From the NCBI GenBank assembly GCA_026985095.1, contig JALSQW010000023.1, positions 62,001-126,000 on the forward strand: a DNA stretch of 64,000 bases, in the 5' to 3' direction. The translations under genes and the position numbers were made by a program. Position 1 is the first letter of the stretch; every line of letters begins with the position of its first letter. Source of the stretch: Acidimicrobiia bacterium (lineage in GTDB: Bacteria; Actinomycetota; Acidimicrobiia; Spongiisociales; UBA5794). The notes under the pieces were generated by a model. It saw nothing but the letters and a program-made list of their open reading frames with translations. It was not told the DNA's origin and ran no database searches. Shown here piece by piece: positions 45,458 through 52,190 of the stretch.

Positions 45458-46213
45458 TCAGCCGTCGCGGCTGCCGCCGTCGTGGCCGTCCCGGGTGCCG
45501 CCGTCGTGGCCGTGCCGTCCGCCCGAGTCGGTGACGCCGTTCCCGTCGGTCAGGGGGGAGCCGTCGTCGGTGGTCCCGGGCATCTCGTCGGTCATGGGGG
45601 AGCCGTCGTCGGTGGTCCCGGGCATCTGGTCGGTGATCGTGCCGTCGGTGATCGTGTCGTGGGGCGGGTCGCTGCGGCCGCCGCCAGGTCCGTCGCCGTC
45701 GGCGTCGCGGTGGGGGCCTTGGTCGGGGGGCCTCGAGTCCCGGTCCATCCGGTCGGTCATGTCCATCCACCGGTCCCTGAGGTCGGGTGGGTCACCGGCG
45801 TCGGTGATGGCCCGGTCGGCCTCGTCGAGGACGACCACGATGTCGGTGACGGGGCGATCGCGGTCGTGCATGCGTTCGGCCTCGTCGAGGCGATGACGGG
45901 CGACGATGGTGGGGTCGATGACGGCCCGGAGCTCCTCGGTCATCTGCTTGACCGGATAGAGGGGGTCGCCGGGGAGGCTGCTCTCGGCGGCGACGGCGAC
46001 CGCGGCGGGGGTGAAGACGGTGGCCGCGGCGACGAGAGCGGCGAGGCGCGTCCGCCATCTGGCGGTGGTCGGCATGGTGACGGGTGTCGCGGCCGGTGCC
46101 TCCTTCATGGCCGACGCGATGGCGGCGAGCTGGCGCCGGCGCGTCTGGCTGTTCATCTCGATCCGGTACGCCGATCTGAGCCGGTCCGCGAGGTCTCGGT
46201 GCTCGTGTTTCAT
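45458..46213 (-). CDS. DUF5667-like membrane anti-sigma candidate
   Basis: A 251-residue protein starting within the stop of the sigma gene upstream (ATGA), so it is probably that factor's partner. Residues about 1-52 are cytoplasmic and basic, a membrane helix lies at about 54-76, and SSLPGDPLYPVKQMTEELR is the hallmark of the DUF5667 domain. The C-terminal 80 residues are low-complexity and acidic, with a 14-residue repeat (MPGTTDDGSPxTDx) and GHDGG repeats. No zinc-binding anti-sigma motif is present. Confidence 0.75.
   Translation of the reverse strand: MKHEHRDLADRLRSAYRIEMNSQTRRRQLAAIASAMKEAPAATPVTMPTTARWRTRLAALVAAATVFTPAAVAVAAESSLPGDPLYPVKQMTEELRAVIDPTIVARHRLDEAERMHDRDRPVTDIVVVLDEADRAITDAGDPPDLRDRWMDMTDRMDRDSRPPDQGPHRDADGDGPGGGRSDPPHDTITDGTITDQMPGTTDDGSPMTDEMPGTTDDGSPLTDGNGVTDSGGRHGHDGGTRDGHDGGSRDG
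45555..45628 (-). repeat. Two-copy direct repeat in the DUF5667 gene
   Basis: A 32-base identical segment occurs at 45555-45586 and 45597-45628, a 42-base period (14 codons). It encodes two copies of the MPGTTDDGSP unit in the extracellular tail. The identity at DNA level suggests recent duplication or slippage. Confidence 0.8.
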
Positions 46214-46839
46214 CGTTCCTCCGCCTCTTGAGACGCCGGAGGGCCTGCAGATCCGACGGGGGCCAGCGATCTTCTCAGGTGGCGTTCGGCGCGGGCGGCC
46301 GCGGCGTACACGGCGGCCCGGTTGGTGCCGACGATCCCGGCGATCTCGGCGCCGGAGAAGCCGAGCACGTGCTTGAGGACGATGATGCTGCGTTGCCGCT
46401 CGGTGAGTTCGGCCATGGCGGCGTCGAGCTCGGGATCGATCCCGAGGTCCGGTTCGATGCCGGTCGTGGGAGGGTCGGGCAGGTCTGCGGTGGGCTGTTC
46501 GGGGTGACGCGCGCGGCGACGGACCTCATCGAGGCAGTTGAATCGGACGGCCCGGTAGAGCCAGGAGCGGAGGGACCGCCCGTCGCCTCGGAAGGAAGAG
46601 GACGTGCGGGCGAGTTCGAGGAACGCCTGTTGGACGGCGTCCTCGGCGGCTTGCCGGTCGCGGAGCGTCCCATAGGCGTACGAGACCAGACCGTCGGCCA
46701 TGATGCGATGGAGATCCGAGAACGCCCGTTCGGAGCGTTCCCGGATCCCATCGACCAGATGGTCGAGGTCGGGCGGGGGAGGTGCCACCTCGGAACGGTA
46801 GCGTTCCGCCCTATCGGTCCCAGCGACCCTGGTGGTCAT
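46210..46839 (-). CDS. ECF-type RNA polymerase sigma factor
   Basis: A sigma-70 family protein of about 209 residues. Region 2 covers AYGTLRDRQAAEDAVQQAFLELAR and SLRSWLYRAVRFNCLDEVRRR; region 4 covers LTERQRSIIVLKHVLGFSGAEIAGIVGTNRAAVYAAAARAE. The start is uncertain: the ATG at 46839 overlaps the upstream gene by 29 bases, while a GTG at 46788 would lie just after it. The stop overlaps the DUF5667 gene. With both neighbours it forms a three-gene regulatory set. Confidence 0.82.
   Translation of the reverse strand: MTTRVAGTDRAERYRSEVAPPPPDLDHLVDGIRERSERAFSDLHRIMADGLVSYAYGTLRDRQAAEDAVQQAFLELARTSSSFRGDGRSLRSWLYRAVRFNCLDEVRRRARHPEQPTADLPDPPTTGIEPDLGIDPELDAAMAELTERQRSIIVLKHVLGFSGAEIAGIVGTNRAAVYAAAARAERHLRRSLAPVGSAGPPASQEAEER
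46791..46808. repeat. Hairpin near the sigma-gene start
   Basis: CGGAACG and CGTTCCG form a perfect 7-base stem with a GTAG loop. It lies at the end of the secreted-protein gene and just before a possible GTG start of the sigma gene, so it might limit read-through or translation of the sigma factor. Confidence 0.4.
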
Positions 46840-47326
46840 CGCTGCGGTGGTCCATGTCCCGGTCGCGGGCCTGGTCATGGTCGCAGTCGAGGTCGGTTCT
46901 CCGGTCGGCCACGACGCAGTCGCGGGGATCGTCTCCGGAGGCGTGGTGGTCGGCTCGCCGGTCGGTGACCCGATCCCGGATCATGTCGCGGATGGGGTCG
47001 GCCACGTCGCGGGCCCGGTCGACGACCCGGTCGCGGACCTGGTCGCGGACCTGGTCCATCTCGCGGTCGCGGACGGCGTCGCGGATGGGGTCGGCCACGT
47101 CGCGGGCCCGGTCGACGACGGCGTGGGCGGCGTCCCGGACCGTCCATCCCCACGCGGTGCGGAGCTGGCGCATGACACGGGCGACGATCGGGTCGATGTC
47201 CTGGCCGTGCGCGACCGTGGCGACCTGGCCCTGGACGTCGGCGACGGGTCCCGTCCCGGCCCACGCCACCGCGGCGGTGGCGGAGAGTGCGACGACGGTG
47301 GCCCCGATGATGAGCAGACGCCTCAT
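46811..47326 (-). CDS. Secreted Arg/Asp-repeat protein
   Basis: A 171-residue protein with a clear signal peptide (MRRLLIIGATVVALSATAAVAWA). The mature part after about residue 60 is dominated by RD dipeptides (DREMDQVRDQVRDRVVDRARD), likely a long charged helix or disordered chain, and ends His/Asp-rich. A 14-residue unit VVDRARDVADPIRD occurs twice. The start is firm: AAGGAGGAAGCACC directly precedes ATG. It lies upstream of and overlaps the sigma gene. No family is recognised. Confidence 0.7.
   Translation of the reverse strand: MRRLLIIGATVVALSATAAVAWAGTGPVADVQGQVATVAHGQDIDPIVARVMRQLRTAWGWTVRDAAHAVVDRARDVADPIRDAVRDREMDQVRDQVRDRVVDRARDVADPIRDMIRDRVTDRRADHHASGDDPRDCVVADRRTDLDCDHDQARDRDMDHRSDDHQGRWDR
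46985..47119 (-). repeat. 42-base perfect direct repeat
   Basis: An identical 42-base segment occurs at 46985-47026 and 47078-47119, 93 bases apart start to start. It encodes the duplicated 14 residues in the RD-rich secreted protein. Perfect identity suggests recent duplication within the gene. Confidence 0.85.
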
Positions 47327-47409
47327 GGTGCTTCCTCCTTGTTCGGCGTGCTTCATCGGTCAAGACGCCGCGACCGCCGCCGATCCGACGGGGTGATCGG
47401 GGAGGTCGC

Positions 47410-47514
47410 TCAGGCGGCCAGTTCGAGATCCGCCACGACCTCGACGTCGAGGCCGACGTCGGCGAACCAGGCGACCAGCTCTTCGTCGGACATGTGCATC
47501 GGTTCCATACCCAT
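47410..47514 (-). CDS. Possible 34-residue peptide
   Basis: A short frame starting MGMEPMHMSDEELVAWFADV and ending ELAA, acidic and amphipathic. It lies in a 247-base gap between the secreted protein gene and the divergent MazG-like gene. No ribosome site or family supports it, so it may be chance. It is listed because its composition (acid-rich, Trp, Met) looks more protein-like than most shadow frames. Confidence 0.25.
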   Translation of the reverse strand: MGMEPMHMSDEELVAWFADVGLDVEVVADLELAA

Positions 47515-47560
47515 GAAGGTACCCGGGAGGTGTGACAGGAACGACGGAGCGGCCGCCGAG

Positions 47561-47566
47561 TAGCCT
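47561..47566 (+). promoter_or_regulatory. -10 box for leaderless MazG-like transcript
   Basis: TAGCCT (TAnnnT) ends 7 bases before the ATG of the MazG-like gene, predicting transcription from the start codon. No ribosome site is present upstream. Confidence 0.5.
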
Positions 47567-47573
47567 CGGACGC

Positions 47574-47972
47574 ATGAGCGGGCTCGAACGTCTCCGGGAG
47601 TTCCACCGGTCGGTCGACGGTGAGGTGCCGGCGATGCCCACGGTTCCCGATCGAGAGACCTTGGAGCTGCGACGGGCCTTGATCGCCGAGGAATGCGAAG
47701 AGGTGATCGAGGCGATCGACCTGCTGGCGGCCCAGCCGACCGACGAGCGGCTGGCGGCACTGGCGCACGAGCTCGCGGACCTGCTGTACGTGACGTACGG
47801 GACGTTCGTCGTCGCCGGGATCGACGCCGATGCGGTCATGGCGGAGGTCCACCGCGCCAACATGCGGAAGGTCTCGGGCCCTCGTCGGGCGGACGGCAAG
47901 CAGCTCAAGCCGGAGGGGTGGGAGCCGCCCGACGTTCGACGCGTGCTTTTCGGCCCTGACGCGGCGCTGTGA
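47574..47972 (+). CDS. MazG/PRA-PH-like nucleotide pyrophosphohydrolase
   Basis: A 132-residue all-alpha NTP pyrophosphatase-like protein. The metal-binding pattern is EECEEVIEAID (about residues 40-50) followed by HELADLLYVTYGTF, i.e. the ExxE then ExxD arrangement of the MazG and phosphoribosyl-ATP pyrophosphohydrolase superfamily. NMRKVSGPRRADGKQLKPEGW near the C-terminus is typical of one subgroup. It probably hydrolyses non-canonical or excess nucleotides. A leaderless start is supported by a TAnnnT box 7 bases upstream. Confidence 0.82.
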   Translation: MSGLERLREFHRSVDGEVPAMPTVPDRETLELRRALIAEECEEVIEAIDLLAAQPTDERLAALAHELADLLYVTYGTFVVAGIDADAVMAEVHRANMRKVSGPRRADGKQLKPEGWEPPDVRRVLFGPDAAL

Positions 47973-47980
47973 CGGTCCGA

Positions 47981-47986
47981 TAGAGT
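47981..47986 (+). promoter_or_regulatory. -10 box for leaderless cupin transcript
   Basis: TAGAGT (TAnnnT) ends 7 bases before the ATG of the cupin gene, immediately after the MazG-like gene's stop. The cupin gene therefore seems to have its own leaderless transcript. Confidence 0.5.
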
Positions 47987-47993
47987 CCCTCCC

Positions 47994-48335
47994 ATGGAAC
48001 TGACACGCCACGAGGACACCAAGCCGTTCGAGTTCGCCGAGTTCGTGATCCGGGAGCTGAGCCCGGCGTCGTTCGAAGAGGGCTCCATCGCCGAGATCAC
48101 GGTCCCGATCGGCGCTGATCGTCCCGCCCGGGTGAACCAGAAGCGTCATCGGATCTACGTGGGGATCGCCGGAGACGTGGAGTTCCAGGTCGGCAGTGAG
48201 ACGGTTCATGTCCGTCCGGGGGATCTCCTGCGCATCGACGAAGGGGAGGAGTACGGGTTCCACAACGGCGGATACGAGGAGGCCAAGCTCCTCCTCATCC
48301 GCATGCCGGGACCGTCGCTCCCCGAGAACTACTGA
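47994..48335 (+). CDS. Small cupin-domain protein
   Basis: A 113-residue single cupin. The second cupin motif is clear (VRPGDLLRIDEGEEYGFHN), with the first motif degenerate (VNQKRHRIYVGIAGDVEFQVG), so a metal site is not assured. Similar small cupins bind or isomerise small ligands, but no substrate can be named. A short hairpin follows the stop codon directly. Confidence 0.8.
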   Translation: MELTRHEDTKPFEFAEFVIRELSPASFEEGSIAEITVPIGADRPARVNQKRHRIYVGIAGDVEFQVGSETVHVRPGDLLRIDEGEEYGFHNGGYEEAKLLLIRMPGPSLPENY

Positions 48336-48351
48336 CCGGGTCCCGACCCGG
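48336..48351 (+). terminator. Hairpin after the cupin gene
   Basis: CCGGGTC and GACCCGG form a 7-base GC stem with a 2-base loop, starting on the base after the cupin stop codon. There is no T-run; U-less hairpins are common at actinobacterial gene ends, but termination is not proven. Confidence 0.35.
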
Positions 48352-48505
48352 CACGTGTGGCGGGTCCGGCGAGCCTCCGTCGGCCCTGAGACGGCCGGGC
48401 ACCGAGGCCGCCGATGGCGCGCCGTTCAGCCGGCCGGTGCCCTCCTTCGATCGGCTCTCCACCGCGCATACCGATGGGGCCGGCCGAGCGGGCTGCCGGG
48501 TGCGC

Positions 48506-48511
48506 TAGCGT
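48506..48511 (+). promoter_or_regulatory. -10 box before the HAD hydrolase gene
   Basis: TAGCGT (TAnnnT) ends 2 bases before one ATG and 11 bases before a second. Since transcription should begin 6-7 bases after the box, the first ATG would be outside or at the edge of the mRNA, favouring the second as start. Confidence 0.45.
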
Positions 48512-48521
48512 CATGGCGCTC

Positions 48522-49169
48522 ATGACGGTGGAGTTCGCCCTGTTCGACGTGGGTGGCGTGATCGTGTTCACGCCCTTCGAGCTGGCGGCGCGTCTGGAGC
48601 GCCGCCGGGGACTGGAGCCCGGCACCCTCGAGCTGTACGGGCCGTTCGCTCCGGAGAGGGATCCCGAATGGGGTCGGATCCTGGCCGGCGAGATCGGCGA
48701 GACCGCCTACTGGCGGCGCCATGCGCAGCGGCTGGCGCCCCTGCTGGGGCTGGAGGGACCCGACCCGACCCGTGCCCTGATCGCCGAGCTGTTCGCGGGG
48801 GACGAGACCGACGTGGTGCGCCCGGAGCTGGAGGCGGCTCTCGACGAGCTGCAGGCCCACGGGATCCGCACCGGGGTCCTGTCGAACCACCTGACCATGT
48901 TCCACCGGCCCGACGCCATCGCCGGCGTGCTGGCCCGTTTCGATCCGGTCATCGACCTGTCCGACGCCGCGGTGCGCAAGCCCGACCCGGCGGCCTTCAC
49001 CGCCGCCGCCGACCGGCTGGGAGTGACCGATCCGTCGCGGGTGCTGCTGGTCGACGACCAGCCCGCCCATGTGGCCGGTGCCCGGTCCGCGGGACTGTCT
49101 GCGATCCGGTTCGATCCGACTCGCCCAGCCGAGTCCTTCGAGGAGCTGGTGACGCTGGCGTGTCGGTGA
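48522..49169 (+). CDS. HAD-superfamily hydrolase
   Basis: A 215-residue HAD subfamily IA hydrolase. Motif I is FALFDVGGV near the N-terminus, motif II VLSNHLT, motif III KPDPAAF and motif IV LLVDDQPAHVAGARSAG. Such enzymes dephosphorylate small molecules or dehalogenate; the substrate is unknown. The second ATG is chosen as start because a -10 box lies too close to the first; starting at the first adds MAL. Confidence 0.85.
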   Translation: MTVEFALFDVGGVIVFTPFELAARLERRRGLEPGTLELYGPFAPERDPEWGRILAGEIGETAYWRRHAQRLAPLLGLEGPDPTRALIAELFAGDETDVVRPELEAALDELQAHGIRTGVLSNHLTMFHRPDAIAGVLARFDPVIDLSDAAVRKPDPAAFTAAADRLGVTDPSRVLLVDDQPAHVAGARSAGLSAIRFDPTRPAESFEELVTLACR

Positions 49170-49214
49170 TCGTCGCCGACCGGGCCCATCGAAGGGGACA
49201 CCGAGCTCGATCGT

Positions 49215-50228
49215 TCAGGGTCGGTGCCCGTCGGGCGCGGCGAGCTGCGCGCGGAGTCGGCCGAGGAGCTCGTCGGTGATCGGGGCGCCCCTGTCCTCCT
49301 CGATCGCCATGGCCACTGCCCCCACGGCACCGCTCACCGTCTCGACGATCGTCGTCGCGGGCCACGTGGCGCGAAGGCGATCGACGACTCTCCGGTTGAT
49401 CGGTGGGGACAGGACGATCACCGAACCGGCGAGCACCACGACCGGTGGCGGTTCTTCGACGACGGCCGACGCCATGTCGACCAGCTCGTCCACGGCGGCG
49501 GCGACGATCTCCTGAGCGACCGGATCTCCGTTGTCGGCGGCGTCGGTGACCTCAAGGGCGATGCGGCCCAACGCAGCCGGTGGGCGACCGTGGACGGCAG
49601 CGACGATCTTCGAGCTCGTCCGCTCGCCCGTCGATGGGTCGATGGCGAGCGCATCGCACACCCTCCCGAGCAGGGTCGTCTCCGGGCCTCGTCGGTCGGC
49701 GGCCCGGAGCGCGGCACGAACCCCGGCGAGGCCGAGCCACACGGCGGAGCCTTCGTCGCCGACGAGCCAGCCGTGCCCTCCGGCGCGCATGTGGATCCGG
49801 TGATCGGCGATGGCCGCCGCGACGGATCCGGTGCCTGCCACGAGGACGACGCCGTCGGGAGCCGTGGTGCCGGCACGGTAGGCGGCGAGGATGTCCGGGA
49901 CGACGTGTGGCGCGCCGCGCAGGCCGACGCGGGTCCATGCGCCGGTGATCTCGGCAACGAGGTCCGGACGTGCCGAGGCGGGCCCGGCGACCGCGACGAT
50001 CCCGCCCTCGACGGAACCCGCGGGCATCCCGTCGAAGGCGTCGGCGAGGGCGGTCGCCACGGCCTCGGACGCCGTGGCGTCACCCGACCACAGGTTCGCC
50101 CCCGGTCCGAGGCCCCGGCCGACGATCCGCCCGTCGCCGGTCGAGACGAGAGCCCGCGTTCGGGTTCCGCCGGCGTCGACCCCGACGAAGAGAGTTGACA
50201 GCGTTCGTGGTCTGAAAGTATCTTTCAT
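49215..50228 (-). CDS. BadF/BcrA-type amino-sugar kinase, MurK-like
   Basis: A 337-residue ASKHA-fold kinase of the BadF/BadG family. FVGVDAGGTRTRALVS (about 14-29) is the phosphate-1 loop, VVLVAGTGSVAAA (about 117-129) the phosphate-2 loop and PVVVLAGSV the adenosine motif. Related proteins include GlcNAc kinases and clostridial MurK, which phosphorylates MurNAc and GlcNAc. It is divergent from the RpiR-murQ operon, which would use its products. A 15-base palindrome covers the start codon. Confidence 0.82.
   Translation of the reverse strand: MKDTFRPRTLSTLFVGVDAGGTRTRALVSTGDGRIVGRGLGPGANLWSGDATASEAVATALADAFDGMPAGSVEGGIVAVAGPASARPDLVAEITGAWTRVGLRGAPHVVPDILAAYRAGTTAPDGVVLVAGTGSVAAAIADHRIHMRAGGHGWLVGDEGSAVWLGLAGVRAALRAADRRGPETTLLGRVCDALAIDPSTGERTSSKIVAAVHGRPPAALGRIALEVTDAADNGDPVAQEIVAAAVDELVDMASAVVEEPPPVVVLAGSVIVLSPPINRRVVDRLRATWPATTIVETVSGAVGAVAMAIEEDRGAPITDELLGRLRAQLAAPDGHRP
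50213..50227. promoter_or_regulatory. RpiR-type operator 1
   Basis: TGAAAGTATCTTTCA, a perfect palindrome (6-base arms, 3-base centre), overlaps the start codon of the kinase gene. Its shape matches the TGNAATnnnATTNCA-like operators used by RpiR-family regulators. Its centre is 30 bases from that of a second such site, about three helical turns. Confidence 0.65.
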
Positions 50229-50242
50229 CTTCGATGGCTCAC

Positions 50243-50257
50243 TGTAATAACATTCCA
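50243..50257. promoter_or_regulatory. RpiR-type operator 2 over divergent -10 boxes
   Basis: TGTAATAACATTCCA is an imperfect palindrome of the same geometry as operator 1. It overlaps TAACAT (50248-50253, plus strand) and TACAGT (minus strand, 50246-50241), possible -10 boxes of the rpiR and kinase genes. Binding here would block both promoters. Confidence 0.6.
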
Positions 50258-50295
50258 CTGTCGGCCTGGGTGACCCTGGCGGGAGGACCGAGCTG

Positions 50296-51207
50296 ATGTG
50301 GCTCGCCGCTCCCGACGGGGACGGCGCCCCGGCCGACCCGCTCGTGACCATCCGCGCGATTCTGCCATCGCTGTCGCCGGCCGAGCGCCGCGTGGCCGAT
50401 TGGGTGCTCGGTCACCCCGCCGACGTGGTCGCGCTGAGCATCTCCGCGATGGCCGACGGCGCCGGGACGTCGGAGGCCACCGTCGTACGGTTCTGCCAGA
50501 AGGCCGGCTTCACCGGCTACCCCGACCTACGGCTCGCGCTGGCGTCGCGCCTGGGTCGGTCCGTCGCCCGGGGACGCACCGATCACCTGATGGGATTCGA
50601 CATCGACCCGGACGATTCGTTGGCCGACATCGTGGCCAAGGTCGGCTCGTTGGATGCCCAAGCCATCCGCGACACCGTCGACCAGCTCGACCTCGACCAG
50701 CTTGGCCGGGTCGTCGACGTGCTGGTCTCCGCCCATCGGATCGAACTGGTCGGCGTCGGAGCATCGGGACTCGTCGCCGCCGACCTCGAGCAGAAGCTCC
50801 GGCGGATCGGCATGATGGTCTCTCGTTCCCTCGACGCCCATGCCGCGCTGACCGCGGCCGCGGTCCTCGGCACCGACGCCGTCTGCGTCGGCATCAGTCA
50901 CAGCGGCGAGACCATCGACGTCATCGAGCCGATCGAGCTGGCCAAGGCCCGAGGCGTCCCCACCGTCGCCATCACCAACCATCCACGATCGACCCTGGCG
51001 ACCATCGTCGACCACGTCCTGACCACCGCCGCCCGCGACTCGGTCTTCCGGGCAGGGGCGATGGCGAGCCGCTCTGCCCAGCTCACGGTCATCGACAGCA
51101 TCTACCTGGCGGTGGCACAACGCAACTACGACCAGGCCCTCGAGGCGCTCGATCTGACGTCTGAGGCCGTGAAGGGCCGCCGAACACGGGCCCGGAGGAT
51201 CAGGTGA
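50296..51207 (+). CDS. RpiR/MurR-family transcriptional regulator
   Basis: A 303-residue regulator with an N-terminal helix-turn-helix (about 15-90; SEATVVRFCQKAGFTGYPDLRLALA is the recognition region) and a C-terminal SIS sugar-phosphate domain (about 130-270; GVGASGLVAADLEQKLRRIG, GISHSGETIDVIEP). MurR in E. coli has this build and senses MurNAc-6-phosphate. A GGGAGG ribosome site precedes the ATG. It overlaps murQ by GTGA and is the first gene of the operon. Confidence 0.9.
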   Translation: MWLAAPDGDGAPADPLVTIRAILPSLSPAERRVADWVLGHPADVVALSISAMADGAGTSEATVVRFCQKAGFTGYPDLRLALASRLGRSVARGRTDHLMGFDIDPDDSLADIVAKVGSLDAQAIRDTVDQLDLDQLGRVVDVLVSAHRIELVGVGASGLVAADLEQKLRRIGMMVSRSLDAHAALTAAAVLGTDAVCVGISHSGETIDVIEPIELAKARGVPTVAITNHPRSTLATIVDHVLTTAARDSVFRAGAMASRSAQLTVIDSIYLAVAQRNYDQALEALDLTSEAVKGRRTRARRIR

Positions 51208-52190
51208 ACAACGGAGACCTCGTCGTTCGGGTCGACTCGGTCACCGAGGCCCGCAACCCGCATACCATCGGCATCGATACCGCATCGACCGTCGAGATCC
51301 TGGCGTTGCTCAACGACGAAGACGCCCGGGTCGCGCCCGCGGTGCGCCGGGCGTTGCCGCAGGTCGCCGCCGTGGTCGACGCGGCGATCGATCGGTACAC
51401 GGACGGCGGAAGGATCCACTACTTCGGGGCCGGAACCTCGGGGCGGATCGGCGCGCTGGACGCCGCCGAGCTCCCCCCCACGTTCTCGATCGATCCGCAT
51501 CGTGTCGTCGCCCACCGCCCGACCACCGGCAACGGCGGGGAAGAGGCCTCGGAGGCGTCCGAGGACGATGCCGACCTGGGTCGCGCCCACGCCGCCGAGG
51601 TGACCGCCGACGATCTCGTGATCGGGCTGACCGCCAGCGGCCGGACGCCTTACGTGCAGGGCGCCCTGGAGGTTGCCAAGGCTGCGGGAGCGCTGACCGT
51701 CCTCGTCAGCTCCCGGCCCGATGGCCCCATCGCCGAGCTCGTGGACATCCACGTCTTCGCCGACACGGGACCCGAGGCCATCGCGGGCTCCACCCGATTG
51801 AAGGCCGGGACGGCCCAGAAGCTCATCCTCAACGGCTTCTCGACCGCGCTCATGATCCGACTGGGGAAGACCTACTCCAACCTGATGGTCGACGTCCATC
51901 CGTCGAACGGCAAGCTGCGGGGCCGGGTCCTGGCGATCCTCGAGGAAGCCTCCGGTCTCCCCGAACAGCGTTGTGCTCGCGTGCTCGAACAGGCGGGGGG
52001 CGACACCCGAACGGCACTGGTCGCGCTTCTCGCCGAGGTCGACGTCGACGACGCCCGGGCCGCGCTCGCCTCCTCCGGTGGCCACGTACGCCGCGCGATC
52101 GTCGACCTCGGCGAGGGCCCGTCCCGCGACAGATCTCAACCACGCACACCAGACAGCTCGACGAGGGAGGAAGAGCATGAGACCGCATGA
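51204..52190 (+). CDS. murQ: N-acetylmuramic acid 6-phosphate etherase
   Basis: A 328-residue MurQ that cleaves the lactyl ether of MurNAc-6-phosphate to GlcNAc-6-phosphate and lactate. The N-terminal TEARNPHTIGID, the SIS signature GRIHYFGAGTSGRIGALDAAE and GNGGEEASEASEDD with the catalytic glutamate region are conserved, as is KAGTAQKLILNGFSTALMIRLGKT. A UBA-like helical tail ends the protein. The 14-base overlap with the transporter gene indicates one operon. Confidence 0.95.
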   Translation: MNNGDLVVRVDSVTEARNPHTIGIDTASTVEILALLNDEDARVAPAVRRALPQVAAVVDAAIDRYTDGGRIHYFGAGTSGRIGALDAAELPPTFSIDPHRVVAHRPTTGNGGEEASEASEDDADLGRAHAAEVTADDLVIGLTASGRTPYVQGALEVAKAAGALTVLVSSRPDGPIAELVDIHVFADTGPEAIAGSTRLKAGTAQKLILNGFSTALMIRLGKTYSNLMVDVHPSNGKLRGRVLAILEEASGLPEQRCARVLEQAGGDTRTALVALLAEVDVDDARAALASSGGHVRRAIVDLGEGPSRDRSQPRTPDSSTREEEHETA

